From: Clostridiales bacterium
GTDB lineage: Bacteria; Bacillota; Clostridia; Christensenellales; Borkfalkiaceae
Length of the DNA: 64,000 nucleotides
Direction of reading: 5' to 3'
Assembly: GCA_022508245.1 (NCBI GenBank)
Contig: JAFLVO010000002.1
Coordinates: 79,263-143,262 of the forward strand
In this document: positions 1-8,359 of the stretch, piece by piece
Position numbering within the stretch: position 1 is the first letter of the stretch
Layout of the letters: each line of letters starts with the position of its first letter
Notes under the pieces: model-generated
What the model was told of the DNA's origin: nothing
Databases searched by the model: none
Seen by the model: the letters and a program-made list of their open reading frames with translations, nothing else
Program-made: the position numbers and the translations under genes

Positions 1-1213
1 AGAGGTACTCACCCTCGTCTGTAAATTTGCCCAAATACGCCTTGCCGGAAGGGTCGCTCTCGCCTATGGTTACAGGTTGAGAATTGCGGGTGACCTGAAT
101 GTAGGGTCTATTCCAATCTGTGACATGGGTCAATATTACGTCGTGCTCGTCGCCGTCGTACGTTGTCCATACCGAGTCAAGCTCTGGTATATCGACACGC
201 CCCTTTGATATGTTAATCGTTACCGCATTGGTTAGAACGAATTCGTTGTAACAATCGCTTTCGTCGGCAACGAATTTAATCGAAACCACCGTGCCGTCGT
301 TGTTGCTGTCTAATTGCATTGTAGGCACCGCCCATTCCCAGCTTCCGTATACGTCGTTTCCGTTTGCGTCAACTAAAGCATACGGCAGACCGTAGATATT
401 ATTGATTATATCGACGTCCGCAAGCGTTATCTTACCCGTTTTCCCGGGTTGGGTGCTGCCGTACGTATAGCTGGCGCTGAGCGCACCGACCTCGGTCGAG
501 GGGGCAACATTGCCCTTTGTTATCGTAACCGACTTGAAATTCGAGTTGAACTCATTGGCATAAGACTTATTCACGTATGCGAAAAGGTAGTACGTACCGG
601 GCTTGGCGGTGAGCGCATTATAGGACTCACTGTTTTGTTTGAGCTTTTCGGCAAAATCGGCGGCGTACCGGATTTGATTGTACTTTTCCGGGGTAATGTA
701 GTAAAGCGTATAATCCGTGACTGCAGCACCGCCTTCGGTAACGGTTACTTCGGGCTGCGCCTTATATTGCCAGGACGTTGCGTCCAAATCTAACACGTAG
801 GGAGAGGCGTCGGCAGAAGTGACGATTTTAAAGGTTGCACTGACGATGTAATTTTTGTAGGAATACGTCAAGGTATATTGCCCCACGCTGTAAGTGGTAG
901 GCAGCGAGGAAATCGTGTCGTAGTCATGAGTATAGCTGACGGTTACACCTTCGGCATCCTTGGCAAGCTCGCTATAGGAATTGTCAGAATATTTGGCGAC
1001 AAGCTTGTAAGCGTTCAAACCCGGCGTGCCGCCGTAGACGATATTGCCCATATCGTATTCCGTATATTCTTTACCGTCAATATCGACTATTACTAGTCCC
1101 GTCAGAGTCTTTCCGTCTTCACCGCCTCCGCCGCCTCCGCAAGCGACAAGAGCGAATGCGCAGGTCATGGCGCATGCGAGTGCAAGAATAATGAGGGTGA
1201 GTTTCTTTTTCAT
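1..1213 (-). CDS. surface lipoprotein with Ig-like repeats, 5' part only
   Basis: The reading frame opens at an ATG at 1213 and runs leftward off the window, so only about 404 residues are visible and the C-terminus is missing. The ATG is preceded by a GGAGG site seven bases upstream. The N-terminus has two to three lysines, a hydrophobic stretch and the lipobox LVAC followed by a run of glycines, so the protein should be lipidated and held on the outer face of the membrane. The rest is a string of beta-rich modules with Thr/Ser/Tyr-rich strands, resembling bacterial Ig-like or MBG-type surface repeats. An extended -10 (TGATATACT, minus strand, around 1274-1282) lies about 60 bases upstream. 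Ligand unknown. Confidence 0.85.
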   Translation of the reverse strand, partial: MKKKLTLIILALACAMTCAFALVACGGGGGGEDGKTLTGLVIVDIDGKEYTEYDMGNIVYGGTPGLNAYKLVAKYSDNSYSELAKDAEGVTVSYTHDYDTISSLPTTYSVGQYTLTYSYKNYIVSATFKIVTSADASPYVLDLDATSWQYKAQPEVTVTEGGAAVTDYTLYYITPEKYNQIRYAADFAEKLKQNSESYNALTAKPGTYYLFAYVNKSYANEFNSNFKSVTITKGNVAPSTEVGALSASYTYGSTQPGKTGKITLADVDIINNIYGLPYALVDANGNDVYGSWEWAVPTMQLDSNNDGTVVSIKFVADESDCYNEFVLTNAVTINISKGRVDIPELDSVWTTYDGDEHDVILTHVTDWNRPYIQVTRNSQPVTIGESDPSGKAYLGKFTDEGEYL

Positions 1214-1460
1214 ATTTAACCTCCATAATTTTAAAACTTATAAAAAGCATGGCGTAGATAATCAGCCATTATCAGTATATCACTTTTATAAACAAATTAT
1301 TGTCAAAAAACGAAAGGCAACTGATAAACTACTGTTAACGCTCCCATTATACCACACCCCAAGCCCATTTTCAAGGAAAATTGCACCAACGCAATAAAAA
1401 TGTCGGTCAGATTAACGGTGGATTTAATGACCAAAGAGTATTAAGCAATAATTAACATCA

Positions 1461-1496
1461 AAAAAACAGACCTTTCGCAAAGAAGGGCTGTTTTTT
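1461..1496. terminator. bidirectional terminator-like hairpin between divergent genes
   Basis: AAAAAACAG at 1461-1469 pairs with CTGTTTTTT at 1488-1496, with an inner CCTT/AAGG stem. Both strands end in a T run. It lies between two divergent promoters, so it may insulate them or be left over from a lost gene. Confidence 0.55.
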
Positions 1497-1557
1497 GTCG
1501 GACCAAATTGTGTAAAAAGTACAATTCATGAAAAAATCAAACAAGAAGTTTTAAATG

Positions 1558-1586
1558 TTGACAACGGTATTTGTCTATGGTATATT
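1558..1586 (+). promoter_or_regulatory. serC-serA promoter
   Basis: TTGACA (1558-1563), a 17-base spacer and TATATT (1581-1586) make a near-consensus sigma-A promoter. The transcript would carry about 80 bases of leader. The leader contains an 8-bp inverted repeat, ATGATAAA (1595-1602) and TTTATCAT (1610-1617), which could be a small hairpin or an operator. Confidence 0.8.
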
Positions 1587-1672
1587 TATAAGGAATGATA
1601 AATATAAGTTTTATCATAAAAACGTTCATTAAAACAAAAAAAATACAACCGTGAACGTAAAGGAGACGAAAT

Positions 1673-2761
1673 ATGTCAGATGGAAGAATTTACAACTTTT
1701 CCGCGGGTCCCGCAGTGCTTCCCGAGGAGGTTCTGCGCGAGGCAGCAGCGGAGATGATGAACTACAGGGGTTGCGGCATGTCCGTAATGGAGATGAGCCA
1801 CCGCTCCAAGATGTTCGACGACATTATCAATGAGACTGAGCAGGATTTGAGAGAGCTTTTAAAGGTTCCCGCAAACTACAAAATTCTGTTCCTGCAGGGC
1901 GGCGCAACGCAGCAGTTTGCAGCAGTTCCCATGAACCTCATGAAAAAGGGCGTTGCCGACTACATTATTACCGGCCGCTGGGCAAAGAAGGCGTACGAAG
2001 AGGCACAGCTCTACGGAAAAGCAAACAAAATTGCTTCATCCGAGGATAAGAATTTCACATATATCCCCGACTGCTCCGATTTGCCTATAAGCAAGGACGC
2101 AGACTACGTATATATCTGCGAGAACAACACCATCTACGGCACGAAGTTCTGGCAGCTTCCCAACACCAAGGGCAAGCTTCTCGTCTCCGACGTTTCGTCC
2201 TGCTTCCTGTCCGAGCCCATCGACATTGAAAAATACGGCGTCGTTTACGGCGGCGTTCAGAAAAATATCGGACCTGCAGGTATGGTTATATCCATCATCC
2301 GTGAGGATTTGATTTCGGACGAAGTGTTCCCCGGAACGCCCACCATGCTCAAGTGGAAGACGCAGGCAGACGAAAGATCCATGTACAACACCCCCAACTG
2401 CTACTGCATTTATATCTGCGGCAAGGTATTCAAGTGGATAAAGAACATGGGCGGACTCGAGGCAATGAAGGCTCACAACGAAAAGAAGGCGAAGATTCTC
2501 TACGACTATCTCGACGAGAGCAAATTGTTCCGCGGCACGGTTGTAAAGAAAGACCGTTCGCTTATGAACGTTCCTTTCGTAATCGGCGATGACACAAAGG
2601 AAAAGAAGTTTATTGCCGAGGCTAAGGCTGCGGGATTTGAGAACCTTAAGGGCCACAAGAGCGTAGGCGGTATGCGCGCAAGTATTTACAACGCTATGCC
2701 CATCGAGGGTGTTAAAGCGCTCGTAGAGTTTATGGCGAAATTCGAAAAGGAAAATAAATAA
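1673..2761 (+). CDS. serC: phosphoserine aminotransferase
   Basis: SerC uses pyridoxal phosphate to convert 3-phosphohydroxypyruvate and glutamate into O-phosphoserine and 2-oxoglutarate, the second step of serine synthesis in the cytoplasm. The 362-residue product has the normal family length. It starts with the typical YNFSAGPAVLP motif, has the phosphate-binding GGATQQF segment near residue 76, and has the pyridoxal-phosphate lysine in GGVQKNIGPAG at Lys197. The ATG at 1673 follows AAAGGAG by seven bases. serA begins 19 bases downstream, so the two form an operon from one strong promoter. The third enzyme, serB, is not in the window. Confidence 0.97.
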   Translation: MSDGRIYNFSAGPAVLPEEVLREAAAEMMNYRGCGMSVMEMSHRSKMFDDIINETEQDLRELLKVPANYKILFLQGGATQQFAAVPMNLMKKGVADYIITGRWAKKAYEEAQLYGKANKIASSEDKNFTYIPDCSDLPISKDADYVYICENNTIYGTKFWQLPNTKGKLLVSDVSSCFLSEPIDIEKYGVVYGGVQKNIGPAGMVISIIREDLISDEVFPGTPTMLKWKTQADERSMYNTPNCYCIYICGKVFKWIKNMGGLEAMKAHNEKKAKILYDYLDESKLFRGTVVKKDRSLMNVPFVIGDDTKEKKFIAEAKAAGFENLKGHKSVGGMRASIYNAMPIEGVKALVEFMAKFEKENK

Positions 2762-2780
2762 TTATAAAGAGGAAAAGAGT

Positions 2781-3686
2781 ATGTATCGCATTTTATCGAC
2801 AGACGGTATGGCCAAAAGCGCCGTTCAGAAATTAAAAGACCTCGGCTATGAAGTAGTTGAGGAGTTCTACGAGCCCGAAGTTCTTGCCGAAAAAGTAAAG
2901 GAATTCGACGCGCTTGTTGTGCGTTCGGCAACCAAGGTTCGCGAACCCATTATAGACGCAGCGGCATCGGCAGGCAAGCTTAAAATAATTATCCGCGGCG
3001 GCGTAGGTGTGGACAATATCGACGTAGCTTATGCAAAAGAAAAGGGAATAGCCGTTGCAAACACCCCCAACGCAAGCAGCGCTTCCGTTGCAGAGCTTGC
3101 AATTACGCACATGCTTGCGCTTGCGCGTTTCGTTTCAATTGCAAACGTCACTATGAGAAACGGACAGTGGGAGAAGAAAGCGTATAAGGGCGTTGAGCTT
3201 ACGGGCAAGACCCTCGGCGTATTCGGCATGGGCAGAATAGGCAGAGAGACCGCAAAGCGCGCAGAGGCGCTCGGTATGAAGGTAATTTATACAGACGCAT
3301 ATCCCGTTTCAGGCGTTTCTTACGAAAAGGTTGAGCAAGACGAGCTTTTGAAAAGAGCGGATTTCATAACCTTCCACATTCCCGCAATAAAGGGTCAGCC
3401 CCCCATTGTCAACAAAGAATTTTTGGCAAAGATGAAGGACGGCGCGTACCTTATCAATACGGCAAGGGGCGCACTCGTTGACGAAGAAGCGCTTTGCGAC
3501 GCACTCGACAGCGGCAAGCTTGCGGGCGCGGGACTTGACGTATATAACGAAGAGCCCAGCAAGAACGAGCGTCTTTTGCACCATCCGAAGGTCTCCATGA
3601 CGCCCCATATCGGCGGCACCACCAAGGAAGCCCAGGACCGCATAGGCGAGGAAATCGTCGAGATTATCAAAAACACTTTAAAGTAA
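2781..3686 (+). CDS. serA: D-3-phosphoglycerate dehydrogenase, short form
   Basis: SerA oxidises 3-phosphoglycerate to 3-phosphohydroxypyruvate with NAD+, the first step of serine synthesis. The 301-residue protein holds the substrate-binding and Rossmann domains. Visible motifs are GMGRIGRETAKRAEALG for the dinucleotide, NTARGALVDEEAL with the catalytic Arg, and TPHIGGTTKEA with the catalytic His. It ends there and lacks the C-terminal ACT or intervening domains of long SerA proteins, so allosteric serine feedback through ACT is not expected. The ATG at 2781 follows AAAGAGG. It is the second gene of the serC operon and ends just before a strong terminator. Confidence 0.94.
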   Translation: MYRILSTDGMAKSAVQKLKDLGYEVVEEFYEPEVLAEKVKEFDALVVRSATKVREPIIDAAASAGKLKIIIRGGVGVDNIDVAYAKEKGIAVANTPNASSASVAELAITHMLALARFVSIANVTMRNGQWEKKAYKGVELTGKTLGVFGMGRIGRETAKRAEALGMKVIYTDAYPVSGVSYEKVEQDELLKRADFITFHIPAIKGQPPIVNKEFLAKMKDGAYLINTARGALVDEEALCDALDSGKLAGAGLDVYNEEPSKNERLLHHPKVSMTPHIGGTTKEAQDRIGEEIVEIIKNTLK

Positions 3687-3695
3687 AATACAAAA

Positions 3696-3768
3696 AAAAC
3701 AAAACAGCGGCAATCGCCGCTGTTTTTTTATGTGAATTTTTTGAGGTAGGTTAAATCCAAACTCCACT
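3696..3768. repeat. 73-bp direct repeat, left copy, with terminator
   Basis: Matches 5845-5917 at 72 of 73 positions. It contains the 11-bp terminator stem (AACAGCGG arm, AATC loop, T run). On the minus strand it also contains an orphan copy of the last 12 codons plus stop of the HNH gene (WSLDLTYLKKFT, stop). The single mismatch is a silent Ser codon change. It flanks the defence cassette on the left. Confidence 0.93.
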
Positions 3769-3852
3769 TTAGGATAATAATTTTTTAAAGAGTAATAAAC
3801 AATACACAAAAAAATATTTTATATTATTTATTGAGAAAATATCTCAAAAATG

Positions 3853-3880
3853 TTTACAAATTTTTTAAATAGTGTATAAT
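3853..3880 (+). promoter_or_regulatory. defence cassette promoter
   Basis: TTTACA (3853-3858), 16 bases, TATAAT (3875-3880). The -10 overlaps an upstream in-frame ATG at 3872, so that ATG cannot be the translation start. The real start at 3902 has AAAAGGAG at 3887-3894. Confidence 0.8.
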
Positions 3881-3901
3881 ATATGGAAAAGGAGACAAAT
3901 T

Positions 3902-5104
3902 ATGTTGTGCCAATATTCAGTTAAAAATTTCAAGAGCATAAAAGAAGAAGTTACCTTCGATATGCAAGCAACCTCTATTAAAGAGCATGAAGATAGGGTT
4001 ATAGTATGCGCAGACGGTGAAAAATTTCTTCCTATAGCGTCCATTTATGGGCCCAACGGCGGAGGAAAATCGAATTTGTTGGAATCTCTGTTCACGCTGA
4101 GAGCAAAAATAATGCGCCCCATATTCGCTACTAAAAACGAAAAATTCAAAGACATTAGAAATATTATTTACCCGTATATGTTTTCACAAGAAAATGCACC
4201 AACCGAGTTCGAAATTTTTTTCAGGACAGAAATTTCAGAATATAGGTATTTTATTTCGATATGCAAAGAGACTGTAGTTAAAGAGACGTTGGATCAGATA
4301 AAATTTGATACAAGGCGCAAGTCTGAAATTTTTAGCCGCGAAGACAGCAAAATTATATTAAAGGGCGTTGTCAGCAATTTAAAGGTACCTGAAATTTCTT
4401 CATCAATTCCACTTTTGTCTTATTTATATATACTTTATAGTAGTAATGAAACAATTAAAGATGTAGTTAAATGGTTTGAACACGATTTAATTGTTTTGAA
4501 TTATGACAATTCTCTTTTTGAAAGAAACATATTAGCTTTATCAGACGAATACAAAGACTTGAAGCTGCAAATTCTTCAGGAAATGGATATTGATATCGTA
4601 AATTACAGAATTGAAAAAACAGGGGAGAACACAATACAGATACTCACGGTGCATAATGTTGATGGACACGAGGCTGAAATTGATTTTTATGACGAGTCGA
4701 GTGGAACTCGTAAAATTTTCGGCATGCTGACTTTTATTATAGATAGTATATTAAACGGAAAAACATTGGTTGTTGACGAGATGGATGCAAAAATACATCC
4801 GTCTTTGCTTGAATACATTATTTGTTTGTTTAATAATTTTGAAATTAATAAACGTAACGCGCAACTAATCATTACTTCACACGATTTAACAACAATGAAC
4901 AGTGAGCTGTTTAGACGCGATGAGATTTGGTTTGTCGCAAAAGGCAACGAACAGAATTCTCAGTTATATTCTCTGGTTGAATTCAAAAAAAACGGAAAAA
5001 AAGTTCGTAATGATGCGAGATTTGATAAGCAGTATTTAGAGGGCAAATACGGCGCCGATCCATATCTTAAAAAAATTATTAACTGGGAGGAAATCAGTGC
5101 CTAA
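3902..5104 (+). CDS. AAA/ABC-type ATPase, AbiLi/RloA-like defence protein
   Basis: A 400-residue ATPase of the group used in abortive-infection and OLD-like systems. Walker A is GPNGGGKS at residues 50-57, directly after the N-terminal strand pair (YSVKNFKSIKEEV). An ABC-like signature, DESSGTRK, precedes the Walker B region LVVDEMDAKIHP, and an SHD switch follows in ITSHDLTTM. The next gene is a RloB-family protein that overlaps by eight bases; this pairing is the known arrangement of AbiL-type phage defence, where the ATPase is thought to sense infection and the RloB-like partner to act as effector. The pair is much more AT-rich than its neighbours and lies between direct repeats, which supports recent acquisition. 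The phage trigger is unknown. Confidence 0.85.
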   Translation: MLCQYSVKNFKSIKEEVTFDMQATSIKEHEDRVIVCADGEKFLPIASIYGPNGGGKSNLLESLFTLRAKIMRPIFATKNEKFKDIRNIIYPYMFSQENAPTEFEIFFRTEISEYRYFISICKETVVKETLDQIKFDTRRKSEIFSREDSKIILKGVVSNLKVPEISSSIPLLSYLYILYSSNETIKDVVKWFEHDLIVLNYDNSLFERNILALSDEYKDLKLQILQEMDIDIVNYRIEKTGENTIQILTVHNVDGHEAEIDFYDESSGTRKIFGMLTFIIDSILNGKTLVVDEMDAKIHPSLLEYIICLFNNFEINKRNAQLIITSHDLTTMNSELFRRDEIWFVAKGNEQNSQLYSLVEFKKNGKKVRNDARFDKQYLEGKYGADPYLKKIINWEEISA

Positions 5105-5789
5105 TCATAATGCAAAAAACGAATGGAGAAAAAAACGTAAAGAAGAATATAGGGATTTAAGAGACAATCAGTATTATATCTTTTGCGAAGGGGAAAAAAC
5201 AGAGCCTAATTATTTTAAATCTTTTAAAAAATCAATAGAACATAATGCAATTTATAAAGATATGGTGCTTATTGAAATTGATGGATTAGGTGAAAGCCCC
5301 AAAGGAGTTCTCAAAACCGCGGAGGATTTTGTTAAAGATCACAATGTTAAAAAAGGACAAATCTGGTGTGTTTTCGATAAAGACGACTTTACGGCAGATA
5401 ATTTTGACGGCACTATAAGTAAGATAAGCGAATTAAACAAAAAGAGCAGTAGCGTGAAGTATTTTGCCGCTTGGAGCAATCAGTGTATAGAGATTTGGTT
5501 TTTGCTTCATTTTAGTGACTACATAGCGGACAACCACCGCAAAGAATACATAAAGGCGTTGAACGCCTTTATGAAGAAATGGGGGAAAAAGTATATGAAA
5601 AACGATGCGGGGATCTTTGAATTTTTGTTGGAACACGGAGATCCCAAACAAGCAATAAAATTTGCAAAAAGAAAAACTAAAAGCGAAAAAAAGCCTCCAT
5701 CACAAATTGCTCCCGGGACCAATGTTTTTGCATTAGTTGAAGAATTAGCAAAATATTTACCGCAAAACGAGCAGGAGAAATTTATTTAG
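5097..5789 (+). CDS. RloB-family protein (AbiLii-like, TOPRIM-like effector)
   Basis: A 230-residue protein with RloB-family marks: IFCEGEKTEPNYF at residues 28-40, the acidic VFDKDDF segment near residue 93, and AWSNQCIEIWFLLHF near residue 126. The first two fit a TOPRIM-like metal-binding nuclease fold. It starts with GTG at 5097 inside the end of the ATPase gene; the GGGAGG site at 5085-5090 lies in that upstream gene, so translation is probably coupled. I infer the effector half of an AbiL/RloAB defence pair. A hairpin of TGCGC/GCGCA follows around 5820-5841, then the right direct repeat. Confidence 0.87.
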   Translation: MPNHNAKNEWRKKRKEEYRDLRDNQYYIFCEGEKTEPNYFKSFKKSIEHNAIYKDMVLIEIDGLGESPKGVLKTAEDFVKDHNVKKGQIWCVFDKDDFTADNFDGTISKISELNKKSSSVKYFAAWSNQCIEIWFLLHFSDYIADNHRKEYIKALNAFMKKWGKKYMKNDAGIFEFLLEHGDPKQAIKFAKRKTKSEKKPPSQIAPGTNVFALVEELAKYLPQNEQEKFI

Positions 5790-5844
5790 TTTTATGTTAA
5801 AGTATAGAAGCAAAGTTGACTGCGCAAAAAATTAATGCGCACAT

Positions 5845-5917
5845 AAAACAAAACAGCGGCAATCGCCGCTGTTTTTTTATGTGAATTTTTTGAGGTAGGT
5901 TAAATCCAAGCTCCACT
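5845..5917. repeat. 73-bp direct repeat, right copy, with terminator
   Basis: Partner of 3696-3768. Here the repeat is in its functional place: on the minus strand it includes the true 3' end of the HNH gene (stop at 5877-5879), and on both strands it carries the terminator stem at 5850-5876. The layout suggests serA and HNH once converged on one shared copy. Confidence 0.93.
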
Positions 5918-6305
5918 CGGGTATTTTGTTGCGACGTATGTGCGCGGCGTTCGCCTCGCCGAGCGCCTTTCTGTATTCGGCGTACGTGCAGCCGTTTACC
6001 TTCATAAAATGCGCCGCCGCGCGCTCCTCTCTGCCTAAAAGCTGGGTTCTGCCTATGTGAATAACTTCGTGGCAGGCACGGCAGACGGCAACCACGTCGG
6101 ATAACTTTTGAACACAGGCGCTTTCATCGTATTCCCACCGCTCGTGCGCCTCGAGCCTTGCAGTCTTTGCTCCGCAAATCATACACCTGCCGCCTGCGCG
6201 GGCATACGCCTCTTTGCGCACCACGTCCCACTGCGCGGGTGAGAGAATACTTCTTAAATTCGAGTACCAGCAGCTTTCCGGTACAAGCTCGAAGTTGAGT
6301 TTCAT
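5877..6305 (-). CDS. HNH endonuclease domain protein, apparently leaderless
   Basis: A 142-residue small HNH protein. It has a zinc-type CMICGAK motif, the HNH histidine in RLEAHERW, and a second pair CRACHEVIH, then a helical C-terminus (AAHFMKVNGC, AEYRKALGEANAAHI). This looks like the stand-alone HNH family of bacterial genomes; target DNA unknown. I chose the ATG at 6305 rather than 6344 because a consensus promoter (TTGAAA, 17 bases, TATACT; 6340 down to 6312) lies between them and would place +1 on this ATG. No ribosome site fits either start. The 3' end is shared with the right cassette repeat, and a copy of its last codons sits at the left repeat. Confidence 0.8.
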   Translation of the reverse strand: MKLNFELVPESCWYSNLRSILSPAQWDVVRKEAYARAGGRCMICGAKTARLEAHERWEYDESACVQKLSDVVAVCRACHEVIHIGRTQLLGREERAAAHFMKVNGCTYAEYRKALGEANAAHIRRNKIPEWSLDLTYLKKFT

Positions 6306-6311
6306 GCTGAA

Positions 6312-6340
6312 AGTATAACAAATTTTCCCAAAAATTTCAA
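6312..6340 (-). promoter_or_regulatory. promoter of the HNH gene
   Basis: On the minus strand TTGAAA (6340-6335), 17 bases, TATACT (6317-6312). Only six bases separate the -10 from the ATG, so the mRNA should begin at or next to the start codon. Confidence 0.75.
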
Positions 6341-6348
6341 CCAAAACC

Positions 6349-6401
6349 TTGACGGCGGTAAATTTTTGATATAGAATTAAATTGATATCAAAAAGATATC
6401 A
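6349..6401 (+). promoter_or_regulatory. SPFH operon promoter and palindrome
   Basis: TTGACG (6349-6354), 17 bases, TAGAAT (6372-6377). Directly after it is an inverted repeat, TGATATC (6383-6389) and GATATCA (6395-6401), five bases apart at or just after the start of transcription. It could be an operator; the ribbon-helix-helix protein in the same operon is a candidate binder. Confidence 0.6.
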
Positions 6402-6418
6402 TAAAAGGAGTAATAAAA

Positions 6419-7357
6419 ATGGATAAAATTCAGGAAAAGCAGTTAAAAGGCATAAACGGCTGGATAATGGTGGCTGTCGTTCTGGTTTTACTGATTGGCG
6501 GGACGGTAGCTATGTGCGTTGGCTTTGCCCTCGTGGGCGGGGATGACATCCCCGAAAACCCGATATTTTTTGTTTTGGCTGGTGCGGGCTGCGTAATTCT
6601 TATTGCCGGAGGCATAATGATAAACGGCTTTAAGATAATTGCCCCTAACGAGGCGGCGGTGTTGACGCTGTTCGGCAAATATCACGGAACGCTCAAAAAT
6701 GACGGGTTCTATTTTGTAAACCCCTTCTGCAAGACGGTCAATCCCGCTTCGCCATTCGAAAAGCTCGGCAAAAAGATAAGCCTTAAAGCCATGACCTTGA
6801 ATAACGACAAGCAAAAAGTAAACGATGAAGAGGGCAACCCCATTGAAATAAGCGTGGTGGTAATCTGGAGAATTAAAGACACGGCAAAGGCGGTTTTTGC
6901 CGTTGACAACTATATGACCTTCATTTCCACGCAGTGCGATTCGGCAATTAGACAGGTGGCAAGGCAATACCCCTACGACGTCAGCGACAACGGTGACGAA
7001 AAATCTCTTCGGGGTTCTTCGCAGGAGATTGCCGACGTGCTTCAAGCCGAGCTTCAGGAGCGAGTGAACACCGCGGGCATTGAAATTATGGACGCAAGAA
7101 TCAACAATCTTGCATACGCCACCGAAATTGCGGCGGCAATGCTTCAGCGTCAGCAGGCGGCGGCAATTATCGCGGCAAGACAGAAGATTGTCGACGGTGC
7201 CGTTTCTATGGTGGAGATGGCGCTCACAAAGCTGTCCGAAAACAACATAGTAGAGCTTGACGACGAACGCAAGGCGCAGATGGTTTCCAACCTTTTGGTA
7301 GTTCTCTGCGGCAATCGTGACGCTCAACCCATAGTAAACAGCGGAAGTATTTATTGA
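6419..7357 (+). CDS. SPFH/Band-7 domain membrane protein
   Basis: A 312-residue protein with two N-terminal membrane segments (about residues 15-37 and 49-70) followed by a Band-7/SPFH domain from the segment [19 protein letters not shown] to the coiled helix [18 protein letters not shown], and a C-terminal helix. Flotillin-like proteins of this kind form oligomeric scaffolds at the inner face of the membrane; the exact job is not known. The ATG at 6419 follows AAAGGAG by eight bases. The short DNA-binding protein that starts right at its stop is a frequent neighbour of this SPFH type. Confidence 0.9.
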   Translation: MDKIQEKQLKGINGWIMVAVVLVLLIGGTVAMCVGFALVGGDDIPENPIFFVLAGAGCVILIAGGIMINGFKIIAPNEAAVLTLFGKYHGTLKNDGFYFVNPFCKTVNPASPFEKLGKKISLKAMTLNNDKQKVNDEEGNPIEISVVVIWRIKDTAKAVFAVDNYMTFISTQCDSAIRQVARQYPYDVSDNGDEKSLRGSSQEIADVLQAELQERVNTAGIEIMDARINNLAYATEIAAAMLQRQQAAAIIAARQKIVDGAVSMVEMALTKLSENNIVELDDERKAQMVSNLLVVLCGNRDAQPIVNSGSIY

Positions 7358-7362
7358 TATAC

Positions 7363-7560
7363 ATGGAAAAGGATAAGAGCGCGAAAAAACAAATTCCTTT
7401 AAGAATTTCGGATAGCTTATATGCGGAACTCGAACGCTGGGCGACAGACGAGTTCCGCTCTGTCAACGGGCAGATAGAGTATCTTCTCACGGAGTGCGTC
7501 AAAAGCAGGCGAAAGGTAAAAAAGAACTTGACGGACATATGGGAAGAGGATAAAATATAA
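7363..7560 (+). CDS. ribbon-helix-helix (Arc-like) protein
   Basis: A 65-residue basic protein. The segment [18 protein letters not shown] followed by [14 protein letters not shown] matches the strand-helix-helix pattern of Arc/MetJ-type DNA-binding dimers. The end ([18 protein letters not shown]) is highly charged. It may start at ATG 7363, as given, or at an in-frame TTG at 7354 overlapping the SPFH stop; no clear ribosome site decides between them. It is probably cotranscribed with the SPFH gene and may regulate it through the palindrome at 6383-6401. That link is inference. Confidence 0.75.
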   Translation: MEKDKSAKKQIPLRISDSLYAELERWATDEFRSVNGQIEYLLTECVKSRRKVKKNLTDIWEEDKI

Positions 7561-7577
7561 TTGCACGCAGGTCTTAT

Positions 7578-8192
7578 ATGGAAGAATTGAACGCGGAAAA
7601 AATTAAAAAATTAAAGCGCGGAGAGGCTGTCGGAACGACGGCAACTATTGTTTGCTGTGTAATTTTGGCGGCGTTTATCGTGTGCTTTGCGATAGCGCAG
7701 ACCAAGGATATATATATGCTCCGTATGATTTCCATAATTTTACTGCCCATACTTTTGTTGCTGGCTATCGGGGTCTCGGCGTACTGCAATTTAAAATTCG
7801 GCAGAGAGCTAAATGCAATAATAAAAAATCACGTAAAAACAGTGCTAATAGAAAACGCTCAGCTCATGCACCCGGACCGCAACGTGCTGTCCTTCGGTAT
7901 TACGGTAAAAGAAAAAGACGCGGAAATTAAGGTGGGCAACTTTAAAGAGAGCATAAAGTTTGATTTTTCGGCGTTCGGAAAGCTTTCGCCGATGAAAAAA
8001 TCGGCAGTGGCGGAGGCAATCGCAGAGAGACTGAACATTACCTTTTGCCGTATGCGCGACAGGGGCGTGCACTATAATTCGGTTTCCTACTTCCGTGTAA
8101 ACGATAATCTAAAGAACGGAAAGGTAATCTATATTATAGAAAACGGACAACCCGACAAGCGGGCGTATAAAACATATTTGAAAAGCAATTAA
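7578..8192 (+). CDS. membrane protein of unknown function
   Basis: A 204-residue protein with two adjacent N-terminal membrane helices (about residues 22-41 and 47-68) and a soluble, probably cytoplasmic C-terminal domain of about 135 residues with mixed strands and helices. I do not recognise the family. It lies 17 bases after the ribbon-helix-helix gene in the same direction, so it is likely the third gene of the SPFH operon. The ribosome site is weak. Its stop codon lies inside a copy of the 29-bp dispersed repeat. Confidence 0.7.
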   Translation: MEELNAEKIKKLKRGEAVGTTATIVCCVILAAFIVCFAIAQTKDIYMLRMISIILLPILLLLAIGVSAYCNLKFGRELNAIIKNHVKTVLIENAQLMHPDRNVLSFGITVKEKDAEIKVGNFKESIKFDFSAFGKLSPMKKSAVAEAIAERLNITFCRMRDRGVHYNSVSYFRVNDNLKNGKVIYIIENGQPDKRAYKTYLKSN

Positions 8193-8215
8193 CCCCGATA
8201 TATGCCGCAAATAAC
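8187..8215 (+). repeat. 29-bp dispersed repeat, copy 1
   Basis: Begins AATT and ends AAATAAC, with a C-run and ATATGCC core at the same spacing as copies at 11073, 40740, 50976 and 52997. It overlaps the stop codon of the preceding gene. A nearly complementary segment (GGCATATATAGGGG at 8276-8289) faces the CCCC..ATATATGCC part (8193-8206), giving a 14-bp inverted repeat with one mismatch across 97 bp. Confidence 0.6.
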
Positions 8216-8359
8216 GCAGGTTTTAGTATTATTGCGCTCTTTTTGGAAGATATTATTAAAAATAGCCGTAATCGTGGCATATATAGGGGGTAACAGGAAA
8301 AAACATCAAGCATCGGAAGTTTTTTGAATAACCTTATTGTTTTTGGCAATACTCATAGT

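Larger units (their letters stand above)
1214..1672. other. divergent intergenic region, lipoprotein/serC
   Basis: This 459-bp AT-rich stretch separates the divergent lipoprotein and serC genes. It holds the lipoprotein promoter, a two-sided terminator-like hairpin at 1461-1496, and the serC promoter and leader. I see no gene in it. A 14-codon frame starting at 1400 has no ribosome site and was not called. Confidence 0.7.

Noticed and set aside
3872..3901. Start of the defence ATPase at ATG 3872
   Set aside because: That ATG lies three bases before the -10 box, so it would not be transcribed; ATG 3902 has a good ribosome site.
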